In this document: positions 43,578 through 54,925 of the stretch, piece by piece
How positions within the stretch are numbered: position 1 is the first letter of the stretch
Layout of the letters: the number at the start of each line of letters is the position of its first letter
From: Saussurea involucrata
Lineage: Eukaryota; Streptophyta; Magnoliopsida; Asterales; Asteraceae
NCBI GenBank assembly: GCA_033807775.1
Contig: CM066321.1
Location: forward strand, 250,654,422 to 250,718,421
Length of the DNA stretch: 64,000 bases
Direction of reading: 5' to 3'
Position numbers and translations under genes: made by a program
Notes under the pieces: model-generated
What the model was told of the DNA's origin: nothing
The model's input: the letters and a program-made list of their open reading frames with translations, nothing else
The model's database searches: none

Positions 43578-44524
43578 TGTTGGGTCATCACAGATTTGAA
43601 GTTGACTCAATTAAACCCTCTTAGATACTTAGAATGTTTTTGGATTTTTTTGTGTAACTTGTACTCTTATACAAATTGTTCGGTGAAGTCGAAGATCAAC
43701 TGAAACCAAGTGCGAAGACTATCTCATTGCGGAAGTGAGAAAATCGGCAGCAAGTTTCTACAAGTTACATCACCACCGATATGCTTGTGCTATCGGTGGA
43801 CACGCATCACCGAATTGAAGAAATTCAGTGAGGAGTCCAAGAAGACATCCACCGATATGTGTTCAGAAATCGGTGGGAGTTCAAGAAGACTGCACCGAAA
43901 TATTAAACACTTCGGTGAAACTCTCTCCTTTCTAAAGAAGTGAGATTTCGAATTGGTGCAGTTTTCAATACAGGAGGTCGGTAGCCTTATTCTCTATAGA
44001 CAAAAGAGAAGATCATTTATTATGAGACAATATCCTATTGTCAGATAAAAGTGGCATTTTGTCATTTTATCTATTCTCAGATAAGGTCTTTTTCTGGTAC
44101 GACTGTCCTCCTGGTTCCTTGGATAAGTTAAAAAGGAGATATCAGCTTTTCAGAAGTCAACCTCTACAATGAATGGAAGAGTGACAAGTGTCCCATGCAT
44201 TAAATGATGCATGGACTATAAATAGAGGTGAAGACTCTCCATGCAAATTACGCTTCTGAAGATTACTAAGTGCAAGCTCCTTTCTTACTGAAACTGCATC
44301 TTGTGTCTAAGTGTCCAATTTGTTCTAAGTGTTTTTCAGTTTACTTTGTGTTAGATTGTTAGAATAGTTTAACTGTTCTTTTCCGCAACAATCTTTTGTT
44401 TTCTATGTGTAATTCTTATTGAAAGATTTTCAATATATTGAATTAAAACTTGTGAAAAATATGAGTATTGTATTCAACCCCCCCCCCCTTCTACAACACT
44501 TGTTGAGCCATTTTGGGACCAACA
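43578..44524 (+). repeat. 3' LTR of element F with four CACCGA..TCGGTG hairpins
   Basis: The LTR is 947 bp, TGTTGGGTCATC ... GGGACCAACA. U3 has four imperfect inverted repeats, CACCGATATG...CTATCGGTG (43774-43798), about 43807-43832, 43849-43876 and 43892-43917. A TATA box CTATAAATAG lies near 44217. A run of C lies at about 44479-44488. Confidence 0.88.
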
Positions 44525-45042
44525 CTTGGGCATATGGAGGTTAGCTTGTAGGTTGGAATTCGTTTCCTCCTACATGAAGGAACAGGGGGTCCACTTGGAT
44601 TCCGGTGTAGAAGAGAGGGTATCCGTTAGGCCCCGATCGAAGTAGCTTATGCGGTCCCTGAACCCTGTGTTGAACCTTGGATGATGTTTATGAGAAAGAT
44701 GTGAATGTGTTTTCAATGAAATGACTTTATACTGTGATAAATATTTTATAGAGGGAATTCACTAGACCTTTTGGTCTAACCCTCGCTTTTCAAACTAAAC
44801 CATTTTCAGGTATGCACGTAGTAAGAAGCTCAAGTAAGTGAGCAAGAACAAGATAGAGTACAGTTGCAGCATAGAGGCAGTGCAAGTGCCAACCGTAGAA
44901 GCTAGAATATTCTCAGTTGTGTATAGGTTGTTTCCGCCAACCTTAGTTTATGATTAATGTAATGTAATGTTGGGACCCAGTTTTATTGTAAAGAGTATGA
45001 TTTATTGCTATGTTTGTCCTGTGGATTTTTTGGGATGTTACA
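44525..45042 (+). repeat. Right part of element G's 3' LTR
   Basis: CTTGGGCATATGGAGG ... GGATGTTACA, matching the last 516 bases of the 5' LTR (38388-38903) with few differences. Cut on the left by element F. Confidence 0.9.
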
Positions 45043-46604
45043 GATTGGTCCTCTTGAACCTGAGAAAAAGGAGGAAACTGAGGAATAAAAGCGTGCACAC
45101 ACCACCAAAATGCAACTTCCTTTTTGCTACGAGCCCATGAACTACTCGTACAAGAAAAATCCAAAGAAATACCTTTTGAATGACTACTTTGACGGCTATG
45201 AGGTAGTGACGCCCAATGGTTCCTCCAAAAAGGATGAGGCCAAAGCACCTGAACCCAAACCTGAGACAGACGAGTTTAAACTCTATGTCCCACCTCTAGT
45301 TTTGGAAGCAAAAATAGTCGAGTTAGAGGAGACACTCGATAAGGAAAAAACAAGTTTTCAAAAGGAAAGGCAATCGCTTAAAACAGAACTTGAGAATCTC
45401 AAATCCGTAATCTGTGTCAGATGAAGGACAAGAAATCCTTCGAATTGAAATCGATCGGCTCACATCAAAACTGCCTGCTTTGGCAACAGAAGAGATGAAG
45501 GAGCACGTGAGAAATGGTCAACTTCAAGAGAAGTTTGACCTACTCCAAAAAGAAAAGACGATTTCACCCGAATCTTCCTCAGACTTGTCTGACACATCTT
45601 CGTGCAAAGCTTTCATTGGCAATTCTTTAAACGGTAAAGAGTCTCAAGATGAGTGTGTTTTAAAGAATATAAACTCTGATTTTTTCTTAGCTTCCGCACC
45701 AGATTCACCTAAGCACACAGACACAAAGTGTTCCTCACCTCCCTCGACCAATTCTAATCCATCGATTCCGGATATCGATTTTTCTAAATTCATAGATTCC
45801 GAGGGTAGTTCAGATGAAGAGTTTGAATCATTTCCATTTGACAAACCTATTCCAAGTCATACCGACTTTCTTTCGCCAGTGGTAAATCGCCCGGTCAATT
45901 TTCAAAAAGGCGAATGTTCTTCAAAACCAAAGACCCTGGCTGTGAATAAGGTTTCTAAAACTGAGTCTTGTTCTAAAAAACAATCACAGCCGCGGCAAAA
46001 GACCGGTCGATCGACTGATAGACATCCTGCCTACTCACACTCTGCTGACCAAACCGTTAATGTTGTTACAGATAAAAATGGTCGAGCTAAACAAGACAAA
46101 CCAAAGTGGGTAGCCAGGGAATATATCGAGAACAATGCAGCGTCGAAGTCATTTAATATTGTTTTCTATCCTAGAATGAACATGAATGATTGTGCTTTGA
46201 ATCATAAGAATGATTTTATTGAACAAGATGTTAAATTTCCGATTAAACTTTATTCAATTCAGCAATTGATTCAATTATCGCATGATTGCTTATGTTGGTC
46301 TAGTTGTGGCTGGAATGACTTTGATGACATAAGAAATTCAACTAATTGGTTTGGTTCTTATCATGTCTATAATTCTGAACCAAAATGCAAACCCCGTAAA
46401 AACAAAAAGAAGTTCAATTCAAAACGAGGTCCCCAATCAGATGTTAAACCTAAACCAGAAAGGAAACCCATTTCAAAACGGGTTCCTCAAACAGAGGTTA
46501 AACCTACACCCAAGAGGATACCTGCTTCAAAACAGGTTCCTCAGCCAAGTGTCAAACCTAACCCTCTAGGACCCATTTTCAAATGGGTGCCTAAATTCCG
46601 TTAA
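45043..46604 (+). pseudogene. gag C-terminal half of element D
   Basis: From the TSD the frame runs through MNYSYKKNPKKYLLNDYFDG and a coiled-coil segment (VLEAKIVELEETLDKEKTSF), with a TAA at 45085-45087. It shifts frame near 45410 and continues to TAA 46602-46604. The tail has four KPKPERKPISKRVPQ-like repeats (46400-46580) and ends FKWVPKFR, the WVPK end shared with element C gag. A coiled-coil extension of gag is typical of Sirevirus-like elements. The domains before it (UBN2, first knuckle) are missing from the window. Confidence 0.78.
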
Positions 46605-49600
46605 TCTTGTTTTTGCAGGACGGTCATGTGTGGTACTTAGACTCAGGATGCTCCAAGCACATGACTAGGAGGAGGGAGCTGCTCACGAACTACACCGAGA
46701 AATACTGCAGAGACGTGAGATTCGGAAATGATGACAAGGCGCCGATTTTGGGCTACGGCGACATTGTCTAAGACAAGATCACTATAAAGAAGGTATCATA
46801 CATCGCGGGATTGGGACACAATCTGTTCAGTATCGGCCAATTTTGCGATAAAGATCTAGAGGTCAGATTCAAAGCCAAAAGGTGTAGCATCCGCACTGAT
46901 GACGGAACGGAACTGTTGGTTGGAACGCGCAAGACCAACCTCTACACCATCGACCTCTCAGCCCTGAAGACCAATGCCTCTGTCTGCCTGATGTCAAAGG
47001 CCAATTCTCAGTAAGCGTGGATTTGGCACCGACGTCTCTCGCGCCTTAACTTCAAGAGTATCAATAAGCTGGTGCTAGGCGGACACGTGAAAGACATGTC
47101 CGAACTTCAATTCGTGAAGGACAAACTCTGCAGGGCATGTGAGATGGGGAAGATGAAGCGAGCAACACACAAGCCGAAGGCTGCTCCGAGCATGTCCCGG
47201 TCCCTCAAACTTATCCATATGGATTTGTGCGGACCGATGCGTGTTCAAAGCATCAACAAATGGAAGTACGTCCTGGTGATGGTTGATGACTTCTCACGCT
47301 ACACCTGGGTAAAGTTCCTGCGCTCGAAGGACGAAACCCCGGAGCTAATAATCAACCATTTGAAGACCATCAGTACCGACAATGACACGGATTTTAAGAA
47401 TTAAATCGTGAACGAATACCTGACATCCGTCGGTATCTCGCAAACGTTTTCTGCTGCCCGCACTCCTCAACAAAACGGCGTGGTGGAAAGATGAAACCAT
47501 ACCCTTGTCGAAGCCGCTCGCACGATGCTGTCACAGTCAAAGCTGCCTCTATTTCTCTGGGCTGAAGCGGTGTCCACTGCTTCCTACATGCAAAATCGCT
47601 CAATCATCAACAAGCGATTTAACAAGACGCCGTACGAGATCATTAACAATCGCATCTCGAACATCAAATACTTCCACGCGTTCGGATGCACATCCTTCGT
47701 CTTAAACGACAAGGATGATCTCGGGAAATTCAGTCTGAAGGCAAACGGAGGAGTCTTCATAAGATACTCCATGCAGGCTAAGGCTGCAACCAAGAATTGA
47801 AGCTGCTCAAATCGAGGACTCGGCGAATCTTTCCAGTCCGCCGCCTTCGACGAGCACCCCAATGATCACTTTGGAGACACCTCAGACCTCAAATGACACT
47901 TCATCAACTGATACGACCATTCCCCCGGAGGAACCAGAGAAAAACCAGGAGACCGCTCCTGAAGATTCGTCCTCCACAATGCTCATTGATCAACCTTTGA
48001 ATTCTCCGGAACCAGAAGTTGCTCAACCTTCGACGAATCCTGCAAAGTCTCCTCCGAGAAACCGACCTGCTACACTTGAAGCTATTCAAGACCTTCCAAC
48101 TGGTGGCTATGTGGATCCGGACACATCTCACTCCACTCAACAGCTGCTTCCACACACCACCAAATGGAACAAGGCTTATCCCCTACACCAAATTATCGGT
48201 GATCCCTCTAATCCAGTCCAAACGCAAGGCGCATCGGCCAACTTCTGCCTCTTCTCTGGATTTCTGAGTAAGATCGAGCCAACAACCGTCTCTGAAGCAT
48301 TAGAAGATCCGGACTGGGTCATGGCCATGCAAGAGGAACCCAATCAATTTGAGGCCTTCAAAGTATGGCGACTTGTCCCACGTCCATCTCACAAGACGGT
48401 AATCGGCACAAAATGGATCTTCAAGAATAAGAAGGATGAAAATGGTATCGTCGTGCGGAACAAGGCGCGTCTCATGGCCAAGGGATACCGCCAACAAGAA
48501 AGGATAGACTACGACGAGACATACGCTCTGGTTGCCAGAATCGAAGCCATACGCATGTTCCTTGCATACGCTGTGCACAAAAACTTCACCGTCTTCCAGA
48601 TGGATGTGAAGACCGCTTTATTCAACAGCGAGATCAAGGAAGAGGTGTATGTATCGCAACCGGACAAGTTCTTGGACGAAAAGAAGCCTAATCATGTCTA
48701 CATTCTAGACAAGGCGTTATATGGTTTGAAGCAAGCTCCACGGGCCTGGTATGATGCTTTGTCTAAGTTTTTAATAAAATCGGGTTTTTCAAAAGGTAAA
48801 ATCGATACTACCCTGTTTATTAAAAAAGAAAAAGGTCATATTATGTTGGTTCAAGTGTATGTTGACGACATAATTTTCAGTTCTACTAAACCACTGTATT
48901 GTAAGAACTTTGCCACATTAATGGGAGAATATTTTCAAATGAGTATGTTGTGTGAGATGAATTTCTTCCTTGGTCTTCAAGTTAAACAACTGTCGACCGG
49001 GATATTCATAAATCAGGCTAAGTACATCAGAGACATTCTTCGGAAGTTTCAGATGGAACAGTCCTCACCAATGAAAACTCCCATGGCACCCGGTACAAAG
49101 TTACAAGCTGATCCTAACGGAAAGGATGTGGAAACAAAGACGTACCGAGGAATGATTGGTTCTTTAATGTACTTAACTGCTAGTAGACTGGACATTATGT
49201 TTTCTACATTTCTTTGCGCCCGGTTTCAGTCAAAACCTAAAGAGTCTCATTTAATTGTTGTTAAACGTATTTTTCGTTACTTGAGAGGTACTTCTGATCT
49301 TGGCTTGTGGTACCCGAAAGAGATGGGTTTTGAGCTTTCAGCGTATTCAGACGCGGACCACGCGGGCAGCATGATGGATCGAAAGAGCACATCGGGACAT
49401 GTGCAGTTCTTGGGCGACAGTTTGGTGAGTTGGGCATCCAAGAAGCAGCAGTGCGTCTCTACGTCGACTGCCGAGGCGGAATACGTGGCCGCCGTAAGCT
49501 GTTGTTCGCAAGTTATCTGGATGCGCACACAACTCAAAGACTATGGCTTCACATACACCAAAGTGCCCATCTACTACGACTTGAAGAGCGCCATTGCCAT

Positions 49601-49792
49601 ATCCAGCATACAAAGACGAAGCACATAGACGTCCGGTTCCATTTTATCAAGGATCACGTCGAAAGAGGTATAGTCGAACTCTATTTTGTTAATACAGAAC
49701 ATCAGTTAGCAGACCTATTTACAAAACATCTGGACGAAAAATGGTTTAATTATCTTGTGTCCATGTTAGGTATGCTCAATCTGAAGATTTAA
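46605..49792 (+). pseudogene. pol of element D (protease, integrase, RT, RNase H), several breaks
   Basis: pol starts after TTGTTTTTGCAG in the -1 frame relative to gag. Protease block YLDSGCSKHMT lies near 46640. Stops occur at 46769-46771 and 47012-47014. Integrase shows HRRLSRLNF, CRACEMGK, LIHMDLCGP and a short deletion before TDNDTDF (near 47380), then stops at 47402-47404 and 47492-47494. The RT frame 47862-49628 is long and intact (VIGTKWIFKNKKDE, YVDDIIFSST near 48870). RNase H has STAEAEY near 49475. A frameshift near 49600 leads to KHIDVRFHFIKDHVERG and the stop at 49792. Codon use alternates between GC-rich and AT-rich blocks. Confidence 0.85.
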
Positions 49793-50440
49793 TCAGCTCG
49801 TGCGCCCGATATAAGTTCCATACACCTACGAGAAACTGTATATTCATCATCTGTTGCTTATACTCCAGATGATTGAGTATACACTTTCTCGCATCTGTAT
49901 TCTACTTGCATCGTTTACACTTTTTGGTTAAATCTCTGTATTAATTAAGTAGATTTCTTCTGATTACTTTCTTTTAACGTGTGTTTCCTTTTATGTTCAT
50001 TTACTGTCGTCTAGTTCATTATTAGATATATCTGTGCTTTCACAAGTTGTTCATGTGTTCAGGGGGAGCACTTACGAGTATCAGGTAAGTATATTCTATT
50101 TTTGAGGGGGAGTGTCACACATTTGTTTTTAACTTCCAAAAGTTTTTTTGTGTGGCAACTCCCAAGTGTTCTTCATATCACACTACATGCACATTCCGAG
50201 GGGGACCAAGTCTCTACTTGTTCATCAGTTGAGGGGGAGCGATACACAGTTGTTCTTTGAAATGTCAAAAGTTTTTTTATGTGTGGTCATCTCTCAAATT
50301 CACTCCCGTGCATGATCCGAGGGGGAGCGAAAGGTTTTCCGTATGCTAAGTTCGAGGGGGAGCGGGACAATTTTCTTTCAAAGCCAAAAAGATATTTTTA
50401 AGCAATTTGAAAGAACAGGGGAATCTTTGTCAAAAATCAC
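49793..50440 (+). other. Spacer after element D pol with six GAGGGGGAG-like tracts
   Basis: Non-coding. Purine tracts of the form CAGGGGGAGC or GAGGGGGAG occur near 50061, 50104, 50199, 50232, 50320 and 50354, each resembling the element's real polypurine tract. Around them TTTTTTTGTGTGGCA-like and ACACATTTGTT blocks repeat with a unit of roughly 120 bases. Confidence 0.75.
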
Positions 50441-51416
50441 AAAGTGTCCGGACAGGTTCCCGGAAACCCGTCTATCCGGATAGGTTTCCGGATCGGACAC
50501 CTATCCGGACCGGATGGGTATCCGGGTAAAACCCACCCAAATAGTTCCACCATATATACATGACATCTAGACTCATTCCTATTCACTTTTCCGGATATTC
50601 AAAACACTCGAAAACCCTCTTGTTTTCTCTCTCGACCGGACACCCTCAAATAAGATTATTTTCATCCTTTTTCAAACTCCAATCACCGGTATGTGTTCCT
50701 TAATCGATTACTCTTGCTTTTCACATACAGATTCTCGTTTTAACCGACAAATTTATCGATTTGAGGATCGACAGGGGTTCTCGAACCCCGAATGCGGGTC
50801 GATTAAAAATCGGCCTCAAACTATTGAGTTTAGGACCATTACTTGGTAACTTGATGCATGCTTGATTGATTACTAGCTATTACACCTCATAGATTTGGGT
50901 TTCGAACCCACCTTTGGCTAATTTTGATTTGTCCGGATGTCGTCCGGATAGTTTCAAACTATACGGACACGTTCAAATGTATCCGGAAACCTTCATCCAT
51001 CAGATATTTTATCCGGACACTCGTAACACCCGGTAACCTTAGGGTTTCGGTAAGTTCAACTATTCGGGTTGTGCTTGGTGTCTGGTAACCATTTTCATCC
51101 GGAAACCCATAGTTGTCCGGAAACCATTCGATTTTTCCGGATACCTCTTATCCGGTAACGTATGTATACGGTATCTCAATTTTATCCGGAAACCTCGGTT
51201 TGTCCGGATGATTCACTTTGTCCGGACACTTCCTTTTGTCCGGTAACCTTGTGCTTTCCGGATGCATTTTGTCCAGACACTTCCAACAATCCAGTACCCT
51301 GTTTTTCACTACCAATCCTCAATCTGTTCTAGATTGAGCCGATTATTGCCAAGGTACGCGTCGGCATTGTTTTGCATCCGCCTGTATTCTAACTTCGTGT
51401 ATTTCAGGTATTCTAA
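50440..51416 (+). promoter_or_regulatory. Putative promoter and leader intron of element D's third ORF
   Basis: A TCCGGA-type cluster (50448-50530) precedes a TATA-like CATATATAC at 50552-50560. A C/T-rich leader follows. A candidate donor ACCG|GTATGTGT lies at 50689 and a candidate acceptor TGTATTTCAG at 51398-51407, ten bases before the third-ORF ATG (51417). The candidate intron is 719 bases and contains a second dense TCCGGA block (50934-51290). Splicing is predicted by eye only. Confidence 0.45.
50448..51290 (+). repeat. TCCGGA motif cluster of element D
   Basis: About two dozen TCCGGA, TCCGGT or CCCGGA units in two blocks (50448-50530 and 50934-51290), often as GTCCGGACAC or ATCCGGAAACC. 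The units match those in element G's LTR and at 30306-30400. Confidence 0.82.
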
Positions 51417-52539
51417 ATGGCGGATCAAGAACAACAACCCCCGCAACAGAACATTCCTCCTCAAGAGGAATTCATCGATGAAGAGGCGGACAAAGCTTTG
51501 GTACCAGCAGACCACGACATTGAAATCGAGGCTAACAACCACTACTTGGACGCTGCCGAGTTCCGACCACAGCAGCGTGTGGTCGTGGACATTCTTTTCG
51601 GCCACCCGCTACACGAGGCACTCACAACCACGACAGACGTTCCAGTATTGTACGTCTACCAAGTCTGGCTTTCCGCTCAAGTCGTCACGGCTGCTAATTC
51701 TCAGACAATCACGGGGCGGATCGATAATCACCCGTTCACACTGACATCTGACTCGTTCCGACGTCTTCTATCGTTACCTAAAGCTACTGCCGGCGAACAT
51801 GCAGCTTATGACCCTACGGTCAACGACACCACCCTGTGCGCTGAGATCCGAGCACTCGGCTACAACCACACCCTCGCCCGCCCATCAACATTCAACCGAA
51901 AGTATCTAGCGCCCATCTGGTACACGTTGTTCACGATACTGAACATGTGTCTCCCATCCAGATGGAAAGGAATAGATCAGTGCACCGGCGACTTTCTTTG
52001 ACTAGTCCACGCCGTAGGCTAAAACTGCCACATCGACTACGCAATGGTGATTTGGCGCGAATTAGGTCAAGCCATCAGGCAGATCGGTGGGACAAAGCAG
52101 AAAAAGTTCCTACCATACCCACGATTCCTCTCGCCGGCTGTCCATCAGCATATGGACGCGAATCTCAAGATACCACGGTGACTGAACCACCCGGTATGTC
52201 CTCCTTTTCACTTACGTTATCTGGTGATTCGCAACCGTCCAACGCCCAACCCATGCCTTTACCTGAAGCCTTACTGGTGCATGCAGACCCCAATGCACCG
52301 AGTGTGATAGCGTATAGGGTCCAAGGACTCATGGAGGTAGAGTCTGGGTAACTGGGGCTCTCGGGCGGGGTATGCTGAGAGTACATCATGGGAGGGGAAC
52401 AGGCGCGGGCGGTGCATTGGATACGCATGCCAGTACTACCCACTCTAGCCGACCCGGAACTAGCCAACAACCCCAAATTCACACCACCCAAACCACGACT
52501 GAAGCCGGACCGTCAATATCCTTACACGAGGTCCCAATC
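51417..52539 (+). pseudogene. Third ORF of element D, part before element T
   Basis: ATG 51417 opens 194 codons: an acidic Gln/Pro-rich start (MADQEQQPPQQN), then a globular region (PVLYVYQVWLSAQ, FTLTSDSFRRLLSLPKA, FNRKYLAPIWYTLFTILNMC). After TGA near 52001 other frames continue with DYAMVIWRELGQAIRQIGG and KQKKFLPYPRF, which lines up with KKFYMYPRF in element C's third ORF. The last stretch to 52539 is Thr/Ser/Gln-rich and enters the TSD caatc in the frame that resumes at 60870. Confidence 0.72.
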
Positions 52540-54761
52540 TGTAACGTCCCAAAAATCACAAGGAATTTAAAATTTTAAAATAATGCATTTTATTAAAGTC
52601 AAACCATAAGTTAACAAATCTCATTACAAATAAAGTTCAACATCGTTAATTTAAACCGTCAAACAAAAATTCATGCAGCGGAAAAGTTATAAAATTAAAT
52701 CCCCATTTAAAAAGTTAAACTTAAGCAGCCTTCGCCTTGCGCCCGTGTGTACCGTCATGCTCGACTGCTACTCGCACCTGAAAACATAAGATATTGGGAA
52801 GGGGTAAGCACGAAGCTTAGTGAATTCTACCACCTACGCAGGTAGCAATCACACATATATCGCCCCTACTCGCAAGTAGGCAAACAACACCGCAATTACA
52901 GGTATAGAAACAAATCAAGGTTTAAACATGTAATCACATACCTCGGTCCCACCGAGCCCTCGGTCTCCCCGAGTTCACACAACACTTTTACACAATTCCT
53001 CGGTCCCACCGATCCCTCGGTCTCCCCGAGTTCACACAACACTTTTACACAATTCCTCGGTCCCACCGAGCCCTCGGTCTCCCCGAGTTCACATTAAATG
53101 ATATCCATACTAGCTCAGTCCCACCGAACCCCTCAGTCCCACCGAGGTGTACACAAGACACATGCCAATCACATATTATATAATTTACAACTAGCTATCA
53201 CAACACAACTAGTTCACGTAAGCATACAATAACACGCAGAACTAACACGACATATAAGTAACTCCTAGTCTACGCAGTGAGAGAACTCACCTTAAAGCAA
53301 CGCAAGTACCCGCAACCGCAACTCAATCCGGCCAACTTCACTCACCTTTTCCCACCTAATTACGTGATAACAAAAGTCAAAGTGAGGCCCCAACCCAAAA
53401 CCACGACTACTAAATTATAAATTACATATTCCAGCTTTTACTCTAAAAACGCAGGTCTGTTCGGGACCTGTTTAACCCCTTATAAACTGATAAATCCAGA
53501 AATATTTTTCCATAATCACAAATTCCCATGTCTTAGGGTTCCAGGGACATATCGCACGCGCTCTAACGATTTTTCTACAATTTAATATGGATTTTACAAA
53601 ACCGACTTGCAGAACAGCGAAAAACAGGACCTTTCAGTACAAAACGACAATTTGACACTAGCTATCATCCAAACTGGTTTTTCCGTAAAACATATGAAAC
53701 ATGCTAGACTCAGAATGGGAGATTTTGGCACTGATTTCACCCCAATACGATGTTCCTAGAAAACGTTATGGCTTTCACAAAATAGTGGCAGAAACTATGT
53801 AATTCACATGAAATGACAACTATAGCTAATTAACTCATTAAGTCATGGCTTAATCCAAACAGACCCGGAAAGCCTACAAACTTACTGGAAACGGTCATAC
53901 TAGGCTGGACAACAACCGAGCACCACCCACTTCCGCTTCCGGCAGCGGTGGTGGTTGGTGGCGGCGACGATGGTTACGGTAACCCTTCCGGCGAGACCTC
54001 CCAACGTCACCCACTCCCGACTCACCCGCAACCACACCCCCGCACACACACCCGCACACCTTCACACACCTGCACCCACCCCTCTGCCGCCAACCCGGCG
54101 GCGTGCAGTGGCGGCCCCACCGCCGGCAGCCGTGGCTGCGGCGGTGGTGGTGGCGGTTTACGGCGTTCGGACAACGAAACCACAACGAAAACGAAGGGAA
54201 CACGGGATTACCTCGATGTGACTTCTCCTCCACCCTTTTCCGGCAGAAACGGTGACAACGTCTCTCTCCTCTTTCCGGCGTCTCTCTCTCTCCGGCGAAC
54301 TCTCTCTTCTCCGGCGTCACTCTCTCTTCTCCGGCGAACTCTCTATCTCTTCGCGCCTCTCTCACTCTCGGCTCTCTCTCTCTCTTCGCACCTCTCTCAC
54401 TCTCGGCTCTCTCTCTTTTCCGACCGAACACCACAAGGGAAGGGGAAAGGGGTTTCGATCGAGAGAAAAGTGAGGGAGAAGGGAGCCGTAGGGTTCTTTC
54501 TTTCCTTGCTTGCTAAGTCACGAAACCAACACCAAATGAAATATGGATTTCGGTTTGGGTTGCATGGGCCGAACACATCACCATTTTGGCCCTTTAACAA
54601 TTTTAGTCCCTCAACTAATTCCCTCTCGCAATCTAACCAAAGTTTTGACATATTTAACGATTAGGTCCAATTCGTCTAACCCCGATAACGGAAACCACGT
54701 TAAATAAACTTAAAAAAAGAATTAAAAAAAGAAAAATACATACCGGGATACGGGCTTTACA
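52540..54761 (-). repeat. 3' LTR of element T
   Basis: 2222 bp, TGTAAAGCCCGTATCC ... GGGACGTTACA on the minus strand. It contains the dyad tandem repeats at 52941-53150. A CT-rich tract with repeated CTCTCTCTCCGGCG lies at 54270-54420; frames across it are Ser/Leu/Arg-rich artefacts. Confidence 0.9.
52941..53150 (-). repeat. Tandem CTCGGT/ACCGAG repeats in element T's 3' LTR
   Basis: Three units of about 58 bases, each CCTCGGTCCCACCGAG then CCCTCGGTCTCCCCGAG and an A-rich linker, followed by a degenerate unit. Each unit holds two short hairpins. The 5' LTR has the same set at 59043-59270 with slightly different copy content. Confidence 0.88.
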
Positions 54762-54774
54762 ACTCTCCTCCACT
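54762..54774 (-). other. Polypurine tract of element T
   Basis: AGTGGAGGAGAGT on the minus strand directly before the LTR start TGTAAAG. Confidence 0.8.
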
Positions 54775-54925
54775 TGGATTAGACTTCGTCCTCGAAGTCT
54801 AGACCGGTGAAAAACTCGGGATAGTTCTCACGCATCTCCGCTTCGGGTTCCCACGTCCACTCGAACCCCTTCGGTGCGGCCACTGGACCTTCCTCAACTA
54901 GAATCTAAATTTCTCACCCCGTCTG
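54775..54925 (-). pseudogene. Chromodomain-like pol end of element T
   Basis: The minus strand reads FEWTWEPEAEMRENYPEFF then GLDFEDEV and a stop beside the polypurine tract. The same TWE-R/P-E-x-M pattern ends element E pol (TWEREDYMMHKYPHLF). Only this tip of pol remains. Confidence 0.7.

Larger units (their letters stand above)
43156..44524 (+). mobile_element. Element F: 3' end of a Sirevirus-like Copia
   Basis: Plus strand: a short coding tail, an untranslated stretch, a purine tract AGGGGGAGAT at 43568-43577 and an LTR 43578-44524. Its 5' part is missing, apparently cut off by LTR H. It sits inside element G's 3' LTR, whose sequence resumes at 44525. Confidence 0.75.
37332..45042 (+). 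mobile_element. Element G: Ty3-type retrotransposon remnant with composite interior
   Basis: 5' LTR 37332-38903, primer-binding site 38906-38918, and a 3' LTR right part ending at 45042. TSD gattg at 37327-37331 and 45043-45047 splits element D gag in frame. Between the LTRs only a decayed gag start is recognisable; pol is absent, and the space is filled by Cassandra, LTR H and element F sequence. Element F is inserted in the 3' LTR. I class it as Ty3 by its LTR ends TGTAACA...TGTTACA and primer site; no RT is left to confirm. Confidence 0.8.

Noticed and set aside
50231..50360. GGGGGAG tracts as true polypurine tracts of extra LTRs
   Set aside because: No TG...CA LTR follows any of them; the only one followed by an LTR in element D is at 63552.
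53948..54664. 238-codon open frame and its opposite-strand partners
   Set aside because: Within the 3' LTR of element T and repeated at 60053-60622 in the 5' LTR; Pro/His/Ser/Leu low complexity, a base-composition artefact.
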